A stretch of 55,480 nt of DNA, taken from Bacillota bacterium. Its GTDB lineage: Bacteria; Bacillota; UBA4882; UBA10575. The first letter of the stretch is position 1; each line of letters begins with the position of its first letter. Below, in pieces: positions 37,161 to 45,155 of the stretch. The DNA is taken from the NCBI GenBank assembly GCA_012727425.1, contig JAAYHQ010000046.1:1-55480 (forward strand), read 5' to 3'. A model generated the notes under the pieces. That model was not told the DNA's origin, did not search any database, and saw only the letters and a program-made list of their open reading frames with translations. A program made the position numbers and the translations under genes.

Positions 37161-38141
37161 TTAGTACAAAGCAGATCGGCCCTTATGTAATAAATAAAGA
37201 AAGAACGGCCCGCCAATAAAGGAAGTCAATACACCAACCGGCAATTCAACCGGGGAGAGTAATGTCCGGGCCAGGGTATCGGCGACGAGCAGCAGCAAAC
37301 CACCGGCCAAGGCGGAAGCCGGCAGCAAATAGCGGTGGTCGGGGCCGATCAGCAGGCGCACAATATGGGGAGCCATCATCCCAATGAAACCAATGGCGCC
37401 ACTGACGCTCACCGCCGCCGCTACCAAGACCGAGGCCGTAATGACGATCCGGCGCTGCAAATCTCCCACCGCCAGCCCTAGCTGATGAGCTTTTTCTTCG
37501 CCCAGGAGGAGCAGATTAAGTTGCCGGGCCAGGCTCCAACTGTACAAAAAGGTGCCACCCAGATATGGGAGGACGATTCGGACCTCGGCCCACCGGGCAT
37601 AGGCAAACCCGCCCATCATCCAAAACATTATTTTCCCCAACTCTTCCTGGCGAAAAAAGAGCAACAACGAGGTTACCGCCGAAAAAAAAGCGCCGACGGC
37701 AATCCCGGCCAAAAGCATTACGGTCAGCACCGGGCGTTTGCCCATCCGGCCCAGCGCATAAACCAGGGCGGTGGCCAACAACGCCCCGATAAAAGCCAAG
37801 AGCGGACGGGTACTTAGGCCGAGAAACTGGTAGTTCACGCCGGAAAGAACGGCGATGGTGGCACCGAGGGCGGCCCCGGAAGAAGTCCCCAGGATGTATG
37901 GGTCCGCCAAGGGGTTCCGAAACAAACCCTGAAAAAGAACACCCGCCACCGCCAAAGCCGCTCCCACCATTAAAGCCAGCAGAATCCGGGGTAAGCGGAG
38001 ATCAAAAAGGATCTTGGTTTGGAACGCATCAAGGGGCAACCGTAACTGAACCGGACCCAGACTCAAGGCCACAACCCCAGTGAGGCCAATCCCCAAGATG
38101 AGCCCGGCCATCAGCAACCGGCACTTGGTACGGGTCTTCAT
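37161..38141 (-). CDS. FecCD-family ABC transporter permease (BtuC-like)
   Basis: 326 residues with about nine or ten membrane helices. It carries the family motifs LRLPRILLALMVGAALAVAG, FQGLFRNPLADPYILGTSSGA (key motif NPLADPxILG), and the coupling-helix region SGAIGFIGMMAPHIVRLL. It forms the homodimeric pore of a B12 or siderophore importer. Its start overlaps the binding-protein stop by 4 bases (ATGA). Confidence 0.94.
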   Translation of the reverse strand: MKTRTKCRLLMAGLILGIGLTGVVALSLGPVQLRLPLDAFQTKILFDLRLPRILLALMVGAALAVAGVLFQGLFRNPLADPYILGTSSGAALGATIAVLSGVNYQFLGLSTRPLLAFIGALLATALVYALGRMGKRPVLTVMLLAGIAVGAFFSAVTSLLLFFRQEELGKIMFWMMGGFAYARWAEVRIVLPYLGGTFLYSWSLARQLNLLLLGEEKAHQLGLAVGDLQRRIVITASVLVAAAVSVSGAIGFIGMMAPHIVRLLIGPDHRYLLPASALAGGLLLLVADTLARTLLSPVELPVGVLTSFIGGPFFLYLLHKGRSALY

Positions 38142-39034
38142 TCCTGAACCTGTTCCCCGAGGCGGGCCAGATCTTGTAAAGCCGTCACCAACCGCGGACC
38201 CGGCCGGGAAAAGATATCGATATTAATGCGAAAGACCTGGTCCTGTTTTACGGCCGCCAGTTCCCGGAAGAACGGATCCCGCTTAAAAACTTCCGGTTCC
38301 ATTTCGGTCAGGATCACCGCCGGGTCCTGCGCTAAAATGTACTCCAAGCTGATCTGGCCCCAACTAAATCCCAAGCCCCCGGCAATATTCTCCCAGCCCA
38401 GGGCGGTAACCGCCTCATCCAAAAAAGTACCGGTCCCGGCGGTCCAGAGATCCGTCAACTCCGAACCAATGGCGATAAAAACCTTGGGTTTTGGGCCGGA
38501 ACGCTTTCCTTTCTCCCGCAAATTGTTAAGGGCCGTCTCCAACTCCCGGGCCAATTGTTCCGCCGCGTCCTCCATCGCCGTTAACCGGCCGACTAAACGG
38601 ATCGCCGCGCTTAAGTCCGCAAAAGAAACCGGATTAAGGGCAAAAGTCGGAACCCCCAACGCCGTCAGGGTCTCGACCGGATCTTTCCCGTTTAAATTAC
38701 AGGCCAAAACTAAATCAGGCTGGAGGGCCAGGACTTTTTCCAGGTTCAAGGGGGTAATATTACCAATCTTCGCTTTTGTCTGCGCAGCCGGCGGGTAATC
38801 ACACCAGTCGGTAACGCCCACGATCCGGTCCGCAAGCCCCAACGCAAAAAGGATCTCCGTATTCCCCGGCGAGCCAGAGACAATCCGCACAGGAAGCTTT
38901 TCTAAAGTTATAACCCGTCCAAACTGGTCAGCAAGCTCTAACGGATACTCCCCTGCCCTGATGACTAGGGCAAGTAGGAGACAAAGGCCGGCGACAATTC
39001 CTCTCCGCCATATCGTTTTTTGGCGCACCAACAT
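38138..39034 (-). CDS. Cobalamin/Fe-siderophore ABC transporter substrate-binding protein (BtuF-like)
   Basis: About 298 residues. A basic N-terminus and one hydrophobic segment (about residues 10-30) form a signal or membrane anchor; there is no clear lipobox cysteine at the cleavage region. The mature part is a helical-backbone binding protein: VRIVSGSPGNTEILFALGL, GVTDWCDYPP, LEKVLALQPDLVLA, and WGQISLEYILAQDPAVI. It resembles BtuF and FhuD-type proteins; the ligand cannot be fixed. ATG 39034 follows GGGAGG; the upstream extension overlaps that site. It is co-directional with the gene at 39064, 29 nt away. Confidence 0.9.
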   Translation of the reverse strand: MLVRQKTIWRRGIVAGLCLLLALVIRAGEYPLELADQFGRVITLEKLPVRIVSGSPGNTEILFALGLADRIVGVTDWCDYPPAAQTKAKIGNITPLNLEKVLALQPDLVLACNLNGKDPVETLTALGVPTFALNPVSFADLSAAIRLVGRLTAMEDAAEQLARELETALNNLREKGKRSGPKPKVFIAIGSELTDLWTAGTGTFLDEAVTALGWENIAGGLGFSWGQISLEYILAQDPAVILTEMEPEVFKRDPFFRELAAVKQDQVFRINIDIFSRPGPRLVTALQDLARLGEQVQE

Positions 39035-39063
39035 CTTACCTCCCTGTCCACTGCTCAATCCGG

Positions 39064-39996
39064 CTATTCATGCCCTTCATGAGCAGGATCATTCAAATGT
39101 TCAATCCGGGGCTTAAAGCCCAGTTTTTCAGTGACCGTTATATACTCTTCATCGGTGATGGTCTCCGGACTTTTTCCCAAATAAGCCACAGTCACCGCCT
39201 GAATCAGATTACTGCCGAAGGAACGCCCCCCCAGGTTAGGGGTGGTCGTCACTAGGGTTTTTACCCCCCGCGCCTTTAAATCGGCCACATTCTGCGGGGT
39301 CACCGTATTGGTGATAATAATCTTGCCCCGGAGGTCATCCGGCATAAAGCGCTGAATGTAAAGATAATCGCCGGCAATAATGTCGGCTTCTTGGTAATAG
39401 CGGGCAAACTTTTTGGCGTCCTCCACCATTTCTTCCCGCTTCCCCGTGGGATAAAGCCAGGTAAAGGGAAGCATACAAACGGCAGGGGCTAAAGTCCGGA
39501 TTAACCAGTGAAAGGTAGCAAACCCGCGGATTAAGACGGGGATGCCGAAAGAGAAGACCAGGTCCCCAAAGCTTAAATTGCAGTCCAGTTCCGCAAAGGC
39601 CTGCGCCATGCTATAACGGTCAAAAGCCACCGTTAACAGGGCCTTTTTCCCCCGGAGCGGAAGGATCCCTTCCCGGTCCAGATCGAGGATCACCTGCCGT
39701 TCCAATACTTTTTTCCAACCGGTCCCATCCACCAACGGCGTATAGCGGGTTGTTTTCAGCAACGGCCGGGCGCTCCGGAGCACATAGGTCTTGCCGCCAA
39801 CCGGAAACAAACCGGTGATCCCGCCAAGCCCAATGGCATCGGCCTTGCCATCCAGGCGCCGAATGGTCTCCCGCAATTTGACCATATCACCGTCCATCCC
39901 GATCCGCTCAATCAAGTATTCCTCACCCAACAGTTCCATCCGGACACGATGGTCACGGGTGGAAGAACCAAGGCTTACACTAACGACATATTTCAT
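39064..39996 (-). CDS. Protein of the so-called quinate 5-dehydrogenase family, function unproven
   Basis: 310 residues. It starts MKYVVSVSLGSSTRDHRV and contains DAIGLGGI, the glycine-rich VLRSARPLLK, TPLVDGTGWKKVLER, a region KALLTVAFDRYSMAQAF, IIITNTVTP and TTTPNLGGRSFGSN. Proteins with this pattern in Clostridia are commonly labelled quinate 5-dehydrogenase, but I see no convincing shikimate dehydrogenase signature, so the name should not be trusted. ATG 39996 has AAGGAGG upstream. It heads a unit with the three ABC importer genes, which hints at a link to metal-chelate or corrinoid use. No aromatic-pathway gene is near. Confidence 0.65.
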   Translation of the reverse strand: MKYVVSVSLGSSTRDHRVRMELLGEEYLIERIGMDGDMVKLRETIRRLDGKADAIGLGGITGLFPVGGKTYVLRSARPLLKTTRYTPLVDGTGWKKVLERQVILDLDREGILPLRGKKALLTVAFDRYSMAQAFAELDCNLSFGDLVFSFGIPVLIRGFATFHWLIRTLAPAVCMLPFTWLYPTGKREEMVEDAKKFARYYQEADIIAGDYLYIQRFMPDDLRGKIIITNTVTPQNVADLKARGVKTLVTTTPNLGGRSFGSNLIQAVTVAYLGKSPETITDEEYITVTEKLGFKPRIEHLNDPAHEGHE

Positions 39997-40170
39997 CAGA
40001 AGCCTCCTTGTCACATGACCGGAATAATCATCCTTCCCCGGAACACCGACCACTCGCGCGAAATAACAAAAAGCATTAACCGTAACCGGTCATATTTTTC
40101 CACACGGGAACATATCTTATTGGCAAAGGGCTTGTCCGCCCAGATTTGCTTGGCGACCAAAGGAGGATTG

Positions 40171-40377
40171 ATGATGACCATTCCGATGGCCAGTTTAGTA
40201 CAGCGGACCGATTTTAACCTGACCCGCTTTCTGCACTATACTTTTGACGGAAAGTTACGCACCGCCACCCTCCTTCTTTACCTCGCCTGCCTCAAAGCTT
40301 TTCCCCATTGGGACCGGCAGGAACTCTACGAAAAATGTTATGCCAAAACCGTCTCCATCTATAAATTCCTCTGCTAA
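40171..40377 (+). CDS. Hypothetical protein, 68 residues
   Basis: A short frame with a textbook ribosome site (AAAGGAGG, 40159-40166) before ATG ATG. It begins MMTIPMASLVQRTDFNLTRF and has an Ala/Leu-rich helix (LRTATLLLYLACLKAF) and a Tyr/Lys-rich end SIYKFLC. Moderate hydrophobicity, no signal peptide. I recognise no family. It lies about 95 nt before the NlpC/P60 gene on the same strand and is divergent from the importer unit. Confidence 0.6.
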   Translation: MMTIPMASLVQRTDFNLTRFLHYTFDGKLRTATLLLYLACLKAFPHWDRQELYEKCYAKTVSIYKFLC

Positions 40378-40471
40378 TTTATTCCTGTTTCCCGGTCCAC
40401 CTCCCCACGCGCCGCATATAAATAATATCACCACTACAGCAGCGCAAGGGGCGGCAGAAAGGAAAGAGTCG

Positions 40472-40888
40472 ATGGTTCAGAATAAGTACGAACAGATTGC
40501 CCGGCAGTTTCTGGGGATTCCTTACCGCCATGGGGGGCGCGACCGGAATGGACTGGACTGTTTGGGTCTAGTCCACCTCTTCTACCAAGAGTTGGGGATT
40601 AAGCTTCCGGATAATGACGGCCGGCCTTATACGACCGACTGGTATAAAAAAGATCCGGAACGTCTGCTCCGCGGCCTCCTCCAAGTCGGCAGGGCGGTGG
40701 ACCTGAAGGCCGAACCGTTACAACCGTTAGATTTAGTGTATTTCCGAATGGGAGGCGCCATCACCCATACGGGAATCATGATCAACCAACGGGCGTTCCT
40801 CCATGTTCTTGTGAATAAGACCGTTCAACTTTCCCCCCTGAATCCGGCGTGGAGAAGACGGCTCCGCGGGGCACGGCGGCTGATTTAA
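40472..40888 (+). CDS. NlpC/P60-family cysteine peptidase
   Basis: 138 residues, a single catalytic domain. The nucleophile Cys lies in RNGLDCLGLV near residue 25 and the His in ITHTGIMI near residue 95. FLGIPYRHGG and PLQPLDLVYF are typical of the family, which cuts gamma-D-glutamyl bonds in peptidoglycan stem peptides or works on related amides. There is no signal peptide or cell-wall-binding repeat, so it would act inside the cell or leave by another route. Small, tail-protein-like versions occur in phages, but nothing here is phage-like. ATG 40472 follows AAAGGA. Confidence 0.85.
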   Translation: MVQNKYEQIARQFLGIPYRHGGRDRNGLDCLGLVHLFYQELGIKLPDNDGRPYTTDWYKKDPERLLRGLLQVGRAVDLKAEPLQPLDLVYFRMGGAITHTGIMINQRAFLHVLVNKTVQLSPLNPAWRRRLRGARRLI

Positions 40889-40908
40889 AACTCTCTCTAC
40901 TGATTATG

Positions 40909-40928
40909 CGGGCCTGGCCCGTTTTTTT
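40909..40928 (+). terminator. Intrinsic terminator of the NlpC/P60 gene
   Basis: CGGGC (40909-40913), loop CTG, GCCCG (40917-40921), then seven T. About 20 nt after the stop. Confidence 0.75.
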
Positions 40929-40997
40929 CCGGAAAAACCACGGACGATTGGCGGGTTCTAAGCTATTTTGATGGTGAGTTGTTTGGTCCTTCGGCGA

Positions 40998-42893
40998 TTA
41001 TAAAAGATTCTTTTTGTATTTATTGTAAAGCTGTTTGACCTTTTTCATCAGAGCGTCAATCTCCTGTTGTAAACGGGAGGCCAGCGCGTAATCCTGCACC
41101 GCAATAGCCTGCCGCAACTGAGTAAACAAGGAAGTGTAATCGGGACGATCTTTCAACAACCGGCAGCGCAGATCATGCACCTGTTGCCAGCGTTCTTCGT
41201 CCAGCGCATTATGGACCGCTTGTTCATCCCGGACCAGGCTCCGGATCTCTTCCGCATTTTCCGGAAGGATGCGGTCACACAGTTCGGTCACCCACTGGTT
41301 GAGCATGGCCAGCGAATAAGAGCGGATAATCGGCTCGGTAAACACGCCGCCCGCGGTCAAGACCGCGGTTTTCTCCGGATAGCGCTCCAGGTTGGCCAGG
41401 GTCTCCCAGACAGTAGCCGGCGGTACCCCGAACCAACGGTCTCTTTCTTCTTTGGTGTAGGCTTCAAAAACATCTTCCTCGCTCCGGTAGGCACGTCCGG
41501 TTTCCAGATAAACCGCCGGTTCCCCCGGTTTTTTGGAAAACTCCCGCTCCAGTTCGGCACTGGTCCGTTCACTCGTCAGGGCGTACGTAATGCCGTCTAA
41601 CATCCCCTGGTAGAGGGCGGCCAACGTCAGATAATAATTGGAATGGGGGTTGGGTGAGCGGACCTCAAAACGGGTCGCGGCCGGGTTGTTTTGTTCCCGA
41701 ATCAAACCCACCAGCACGGTACGGTTCCGCGAAGGAAGGGTCACATTATGGCCCACCGAGGCGACAATACAAACCGGCGCTTCAAAACCCGGTTGCAAGC
41801 GGTTAAACGCATCATTGGACGCGGTGATAAAGGCCCCGATGGCCTCATAATTCTTAAGAATTCCCATCAAAGCTCCCCACCCGATCGGACTCAGAAAATC
41901 CTTCTGTCCATCAGCCGGGGTGAATAAGTTTCGGACTGATCCATCCTTAAGTTTGGCCGCCAAACCCACATGGGCGTGACCGCCGCTCCCGGCCACTTGT
42001 TCCATGGGTTTCGCCATAAAAGTAACTTCCAGTCCGTGCCGGCGGAAAGTCTCTTTGATTATGATCCGTGCCAAAAGCTGATTATCGGCGGCTTGCAAAG
42101 CACTGCTGTAGCGCCAGGTCACCTCCAACTGTTCCATCACATGAGTCAGGCCCCCGTCTTCGCCAATCTGCGCCTTAACACCGCCCACTTCCTTATGGCC
42201 CATCTCCGGTTCCAGACCGTAGGCTTCCAACAACAGGAGGGAAGCTTCCAACGCGGTCCGGACCACTCCTTTGGTCCGCTTCCAGTACTGCTCCCGTAAA
42301 ACCTGGGAGACCGTCAGTTGTTCAATATCCGCCTTTTCATTGGGGGTTTTTACCCAAAACTCCAGCTCGGTAGCGGACGTTAAAAGAATCTCCTCGATTT
42401 GGTCGGGACTGATCCCCATCTCCAGAAGGGATGCGGGGTAACGGCGGATCAGTTCCAGCAGTTCCCGGTTGATCCGTTCCTCGATCCGCCGTAAGACCGA
42501 ACGCGAATCAATCCGTTTGGTTCCGTGGATGAGAAAAGAAGGAATCCGTAAAGTACCCACCGGTAAGCGGGTTTGGGGGTCAAGATGCTCGTAGTTGTAG
42601 TCGACAAACCATTTCACCGAGGTATCCGCCTCAAAATCGACTTTACCGTCGTTCAAGGTGGCAATCCCCGGCAAAACCACACTGGAACCGTCGGTATGGA
42701 TCTCGCCCCGGAAAAACTTATCCGTATCTTTCAGAAAAACAGCCGTTGGGATCTTGGCATCGGTATCGTTCCCGCCCAGATCCACCCCGACCATCGACAC
42801 GAATTTAATCTCCGGCCTTTGGTGGAGAATTTCTTTCAAAGTTTCCGGGTTGCACTGGTCAGGAGTGATATAATAAAGTAACTGCGCCGTCAA
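40998..42893 (-). CDS. Glutamine synthetase, unusually long type
   Basis: About 631 residues, versus about 440-470 for GS I and about 700-730 for GS III. Active-site motifs, numbered from GTG 42902: ATELEFW (about 177), KPMEQVAGSGGHAHVGL (298-314), ASNDAFNRLQPG (361), PSRNR (390) and RFEVRSPNPHSNYYL (411-425). It should make glutamine from glutamate, ammonia and ATP. The last about 100 residues form a helical tail; DYALASRLQQEIDALMKK near the end resembles a UvrB/UvrC-type UVR coiled coil. TTG 42893 is favoured (AAGG 8 nt upstream); GTG 42902 would add three residues. It is a stand-alone gene with a TATAAT just ahead. Confidence 0.9.
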   Translation of the reverse strand: MTAQLLYYITPDQCNPETLKEILHQRPEIKFVSMVGVDLGGNDTDAKIPTAVFLKDTDKFFRGEIHTDGSSVVLPGIATLNDGKVDFEADTSVKWFVDYNYEHLDPQTRLPVGTLRIPSFLIHGTKRIDSRSVLRRIEERINRELLELIRRYPASLLEMGISPDQIEEILLTSATELEFWVKTPNEKADIEQLTVSQVLREQYWKRTKGVVRTALEASLLLLEAYGLEPEMGHKEVGGVKAQIGEDGGLTHVMEQLEVTWRYSSALQAADNQLLARIIIKETFRRHGLEVTFMAKPMEQVAGSGGHAHVGLAAKLKDGSVRNLFTPADGQKDFLSPIGWGALMGILKNYEAIGAFITASNDAFNRLQPGFEAPVCIVASVGHNVTLPSRNRTVLVGLIREQNNPAATRFEVRSPNPHSNYYLTLAALYQGMLDGITYALTSERTSAELEREFSKKPGEPAVYLETGRAYRSEEDVFEAYTKEERDRWFGVPPATVWETLANLERYPEKTAVLTAGGVFTEPIIRSYSLAMLNQWVTELCDRILPENAEEIRSLVRDEQAVHNALDEERWQQVHDLRCRLLKDRPDYTSLFTQLRQAIAVQDYALASRLQQEIDALMKKVKQLYNKYKKNLL

Positions 42894-42924
42894 ACTTTTC
42901 ACCTTCTTACTGTTCGGGGTTGAA

Positions 42925-42930
42925 ATTATA
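42925..42930 (-). promoter_or_regulatory. -10 box for glutamine synthetase
   Basis: A perfect TATAAT on the minus strand 32 nt before the likely start. The -35 region (TTATGA, 17 nt upstream) is poor, so an activator may be needed. The transcript leader would be very short. Confidence 0.4.
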
Positions 42931-43124
42931 CCTCTCTTCCGTCTTGATCATAATCTATTAATTTATACCTGTCCCCATTAGGTCTTTCTTCGGTGTTTTG
43001 CGGAAAACCCTGCCTCTAATCGGGTTAAAATTACATTAATTATAGCATGAAGAGAACACCACGTCATTTAGTAAAAAGATAAATGCGGCGTATAAACCGA
43101 ATAATTCTACATATAATAGAAATG

Positions 43125-43191
43125 CCCTCTTCTCACGGGAGCGAGGGCAAATAAAGAAAGAACCTGGTTCTGGTGACCGGGTTCTTTCTTT
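43125..43191. other. Two consecutive hairpins in the divergent glutamine synthetase / CDF gap
   Basis: GCCCTC/GAGGGC (about 43124-43148) is followed by AAAGAAAGAACC (43153-43164) pairing with GGTTCTTTCTTT (43180-43191), then TT on the + strand. Both gene starts face away from it, so an intrinsic terminator here implies a short + strand RNA or an attenuated leader. The remaining 43200-43440 stretch is AT-rich near 43340-43370 and could hold the CDF promoter, but I see no clean -35/-10 pair. Confidence 0.5.
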
Positions 43192-43450
43192 TTCTGCCTC
43201 GCGCTTTCACATCCAGAACAAAAACCAATTTCCCGCCGGAACAACTCCCAAATTTCCTCCGCTGCCCAATGGTGTTCGCCCCAGAAGAGGAAGAAGAAAA
43301 TACCATTCGCCAACCCGACGTAGCCAAAAGCGTCCGGTAATATATTATATTAAATACAAAAAATAAAGGGTTTTCGGCCCGTCTAGCCAATAAAGGGGAT
43401 AAACAAAGAGTGGTAATAGATCGGAAGCGGACCAGTTGGAGGAATGCGTT

Positions 43451-44371
43451 TTGGATCAACGCTTAAAGCAGATCAAAATTGCCTCAACCATCGGGATTGT
43501 CGGTAATATGGCCTTGGCCCTGGTCAAAGTGGTTTTCGGTTTCATCGCCGGCAGTTTGGCGGTGGTTGGCGACGGGGTGGACAGCGCGACCGATGTGTTA
43601 AGTTTTATCATCATTTTTTTCGCCCTTAAGATTATGGCCCAAGAACCCGACGAAAAACACTCCTACGGCCACTACCGGGCGGAAGCCCTCGCCACCCTCT
43701 TTATTGCCTTTATGATTCTCTTTGCTGGACTGCAACTGTTTATTTTCGCCCTGACCAAGATCATTAAAGCCACCGCCAGCCCGGTCCCATCCCCCTTGGC
43801 GGTGATCGTCAGTTTTGTCTCCATCCTCGGTAAGCTGTTGCTCGCCCTTTACCAGTTTAAAACCGGGCGGAAAACAGAGAGTGCCATGTTGATCGCCAAC
43901 GGCCGCAATATGCTAGCCGACCTCTATGTCTCCTTGGGTGTCCTCCTCGGCACTTTTGCCACGATTACTCTGCAGATCCCCTTAATCGATCATTTGGTCG
44001 CCATCCTGATCGCGGTCTGGATTATCTGGACGGCCATCCGGATTTTTCTTGAGGCCAACACCGAATTGATGGACGGCGTCAAAGATACTTCCATTTACCA
44101 AGCGGTGTTTGACGCGGTCGACCAAGTCGAAAACGTCGCCAACCCCCACCGGACCCGCATCAGAAAACTATCCAACCTTTATCTGATCGATCTCCATATC
44201 GAAGTGGACGGGTCACTTACCGTCGCGGAAGGACACCGGCTGGCCATGGAAGTGGAGCACGTTTTGCGGCAGAAGATTGAAAACCTTTATGATGTGGCGG
44301 TTCATGTCGAACCCCTCGGCAACATGGAGAAGGAGAAGTACGGTCTGTCGCCCGCAACGTTAACTGAGTAA
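43451..44371 (+). CDS. Cation diffusion facilitator (CDF) metal transporter
   Basis: 306 residues: six membrane helices and a cytoplasmic C-terminal domain. TM2 carries GDGVDSATDVLS, and the loop has HSYGHYRAEALATL. TM5 carries ANGRNMLADLYVSLG, an N-x3-D instead of the His/Asp-x3-Asp seen in zinc CDFs, which hints at another metal such as Mn, Fe or Co. The C-terminal domain has NPHRTRIRKLSNLYLIDLHIEVD (key motif HRTRxRKLxNLYLIDLHI) and AVHVEPLG. TTG 43451 is favoured because GGAGGA (43438-43443) is 7 nt upstream; an earlier TTG at 43436 contains that site. Metal exported in exchange for protons. Confidence 0.92.
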   Translation: MDQRLKQIKIASTIGIVGNMALALVKVVFGFIAGSLAVVGDGVDSATDVLSFIIIFFALKIMAQEPDEKHSYGHYRAEALATLFIAFMILFAGLQLFIFALTKIIKATASPVPSPLAVIVSFVSILGKLLLALYQFKTGRKTESAMLIANGRNMLADLYVSLGVLLGTFATITLQIPLIDHLVAILIAVWIIWTAIRIFLEANTELMDGVKDTSIYQAVFDAVDQVENVANPHRTRIRKLSNLYLIDLHIEVDGSLTVAEGHRLAMEVEHVLRQKIENLYDVAVHVEPLGNMEKEKYGLSPATLTE

Positions 44372-44380
44372 CCAGCCCCT

Positions 44381-44983
44381 CTAATATAACGACAGCCCTG
44401 GAAAATTAGGGGGACACGGCAGAATACGGCTCTCCTCCACCTCATGATAACCATAAAGCTTGAGCAGCCAGTTCCGCCAGTTGTCTAGACCAACCCCACT
44501 CCGGCAGGAGAGCTTCAGCACAGGAACGCAGGGGTTGACCATCCGCAGCTGCTTCTGGAAGCGCGACACGGAAAAATTGGTAAAGGGCAAAAGATCGATT
44601 TTGTTGAGGACAACCAGCTCCACCTCTTTGAAAAGACGGGGGTACTTTAAAGGCTTTTCGTCGCCCTCGGTCACACTGAACACAAACACCCGGAAAAGAT
44701 CGTCGTGGCTCTTCGGCAGCGAATATCCAGTACGACCGGATAATTCATAAAACACCAGTTCTCGCCGGTCATCCGGGGACGGCGCGACCGGACCCTGCTC
44801 CTTTCCGTTATTCATCACCGCCGATATTCCGGCGGCCTGAAGTCTTTCCAGGTCAAAAATGGAGTGTGGTTGATAGTAAACGGCACGGATCGTTAACCGC
44901 CCCCCGAGCGTTTCATGGGTCCTCCGGATCAATTCCGTCTTCCCCGAGCCGGTATTCCCTAATAAATAAATATTCTTGGCCAT
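44381..44983 (-). CDS. HypB-like P-loop GTPase, orphan
   Basis: 200 residues of the SIMIBI G-protein class, resembling HypB and UreG, which insert nickel into hydrogenase and urease. Walker A is LLGNTGSGKTELIRR (residues 7-21), FVFSVTEGDEKPLKYP is a typical HypB stretch, NKIDLLP is at 127-133, and LSCRSGVGLDNWRNWL ends the domain. The His-rich metal-binding N-terminus and the CxxC motifs of true HypB are absent, and no hyp, hydrogenase or urease gene is near. The enzyme served is unknown. ATG 44983 follows AGAGAGGTGG. The gene is convergent with the CDF exporter; only 9 bases separate the stops. Confidence 0.75.
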   Translation of the reverse strand: MAKNIYLLGNTGSGKTELIRRTHETLGGRLTIRAVYYQPHSIFDLERLQAAGISAVMNNGKEQGPVAPSPDDRRELVFYELSGRTGYSLPKSHDDLFRVFVFSVTEGDEKPLKYPRLFKEVELVVLNKIDLLPFTNFSVSRFQKQLRMVNPCVPVLKLSCRSGVGLDNWRNWLLKLYGYHEVEESRILPCPPNFPGLSLY

Positions 44984-45032
44984 AAAACCACCTCTCTTAC
45001 TTTTATTATTACGCAATTAACCGTTTTTTAAG

Positions 45033-45072
45033 CAAAAAAATGGCTTTCCAGTCAATTAATAACTGGAAAGCC
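45033..45072 (-). terminator. Terminator of the rpmE-yqhQ-prfA-prmC run
   Basis: On the minus strand GGCTTTCCAGT (45072-45062) pairs with ACTGGAAAGCC (45052-45042), followed by ATTTTTTTGC. An 11-bp perfect stem downstream of prmC. Confidence 0.85.
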
Positions 45073-45155
45073 GTTTTCCGTTTTTAAGTTATCGTTGCCC
45101 AAGGCGGAGACTGCATGAAAAACACCATAATAAAGCGGTAACTATAATAACCCCA

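Noticed and set aside
39997-40170. Cobalamin riboswitch before the importer unit
   Set aside because: No B12-box-like conserved element and too little room for the aptamer.
43060-43450. yybP-ykoY (Mn) or NiCo riboswitch before the CDF exporter
   Set aside because: The hairpins there lack the conserved core bases of either class as I know them.
43107-43459. Minus-strand frames of 68 and 108 codons in the divergent gap
   Set aside because: They run through two strong hairpins, have no ribosome site and no family resemblance.
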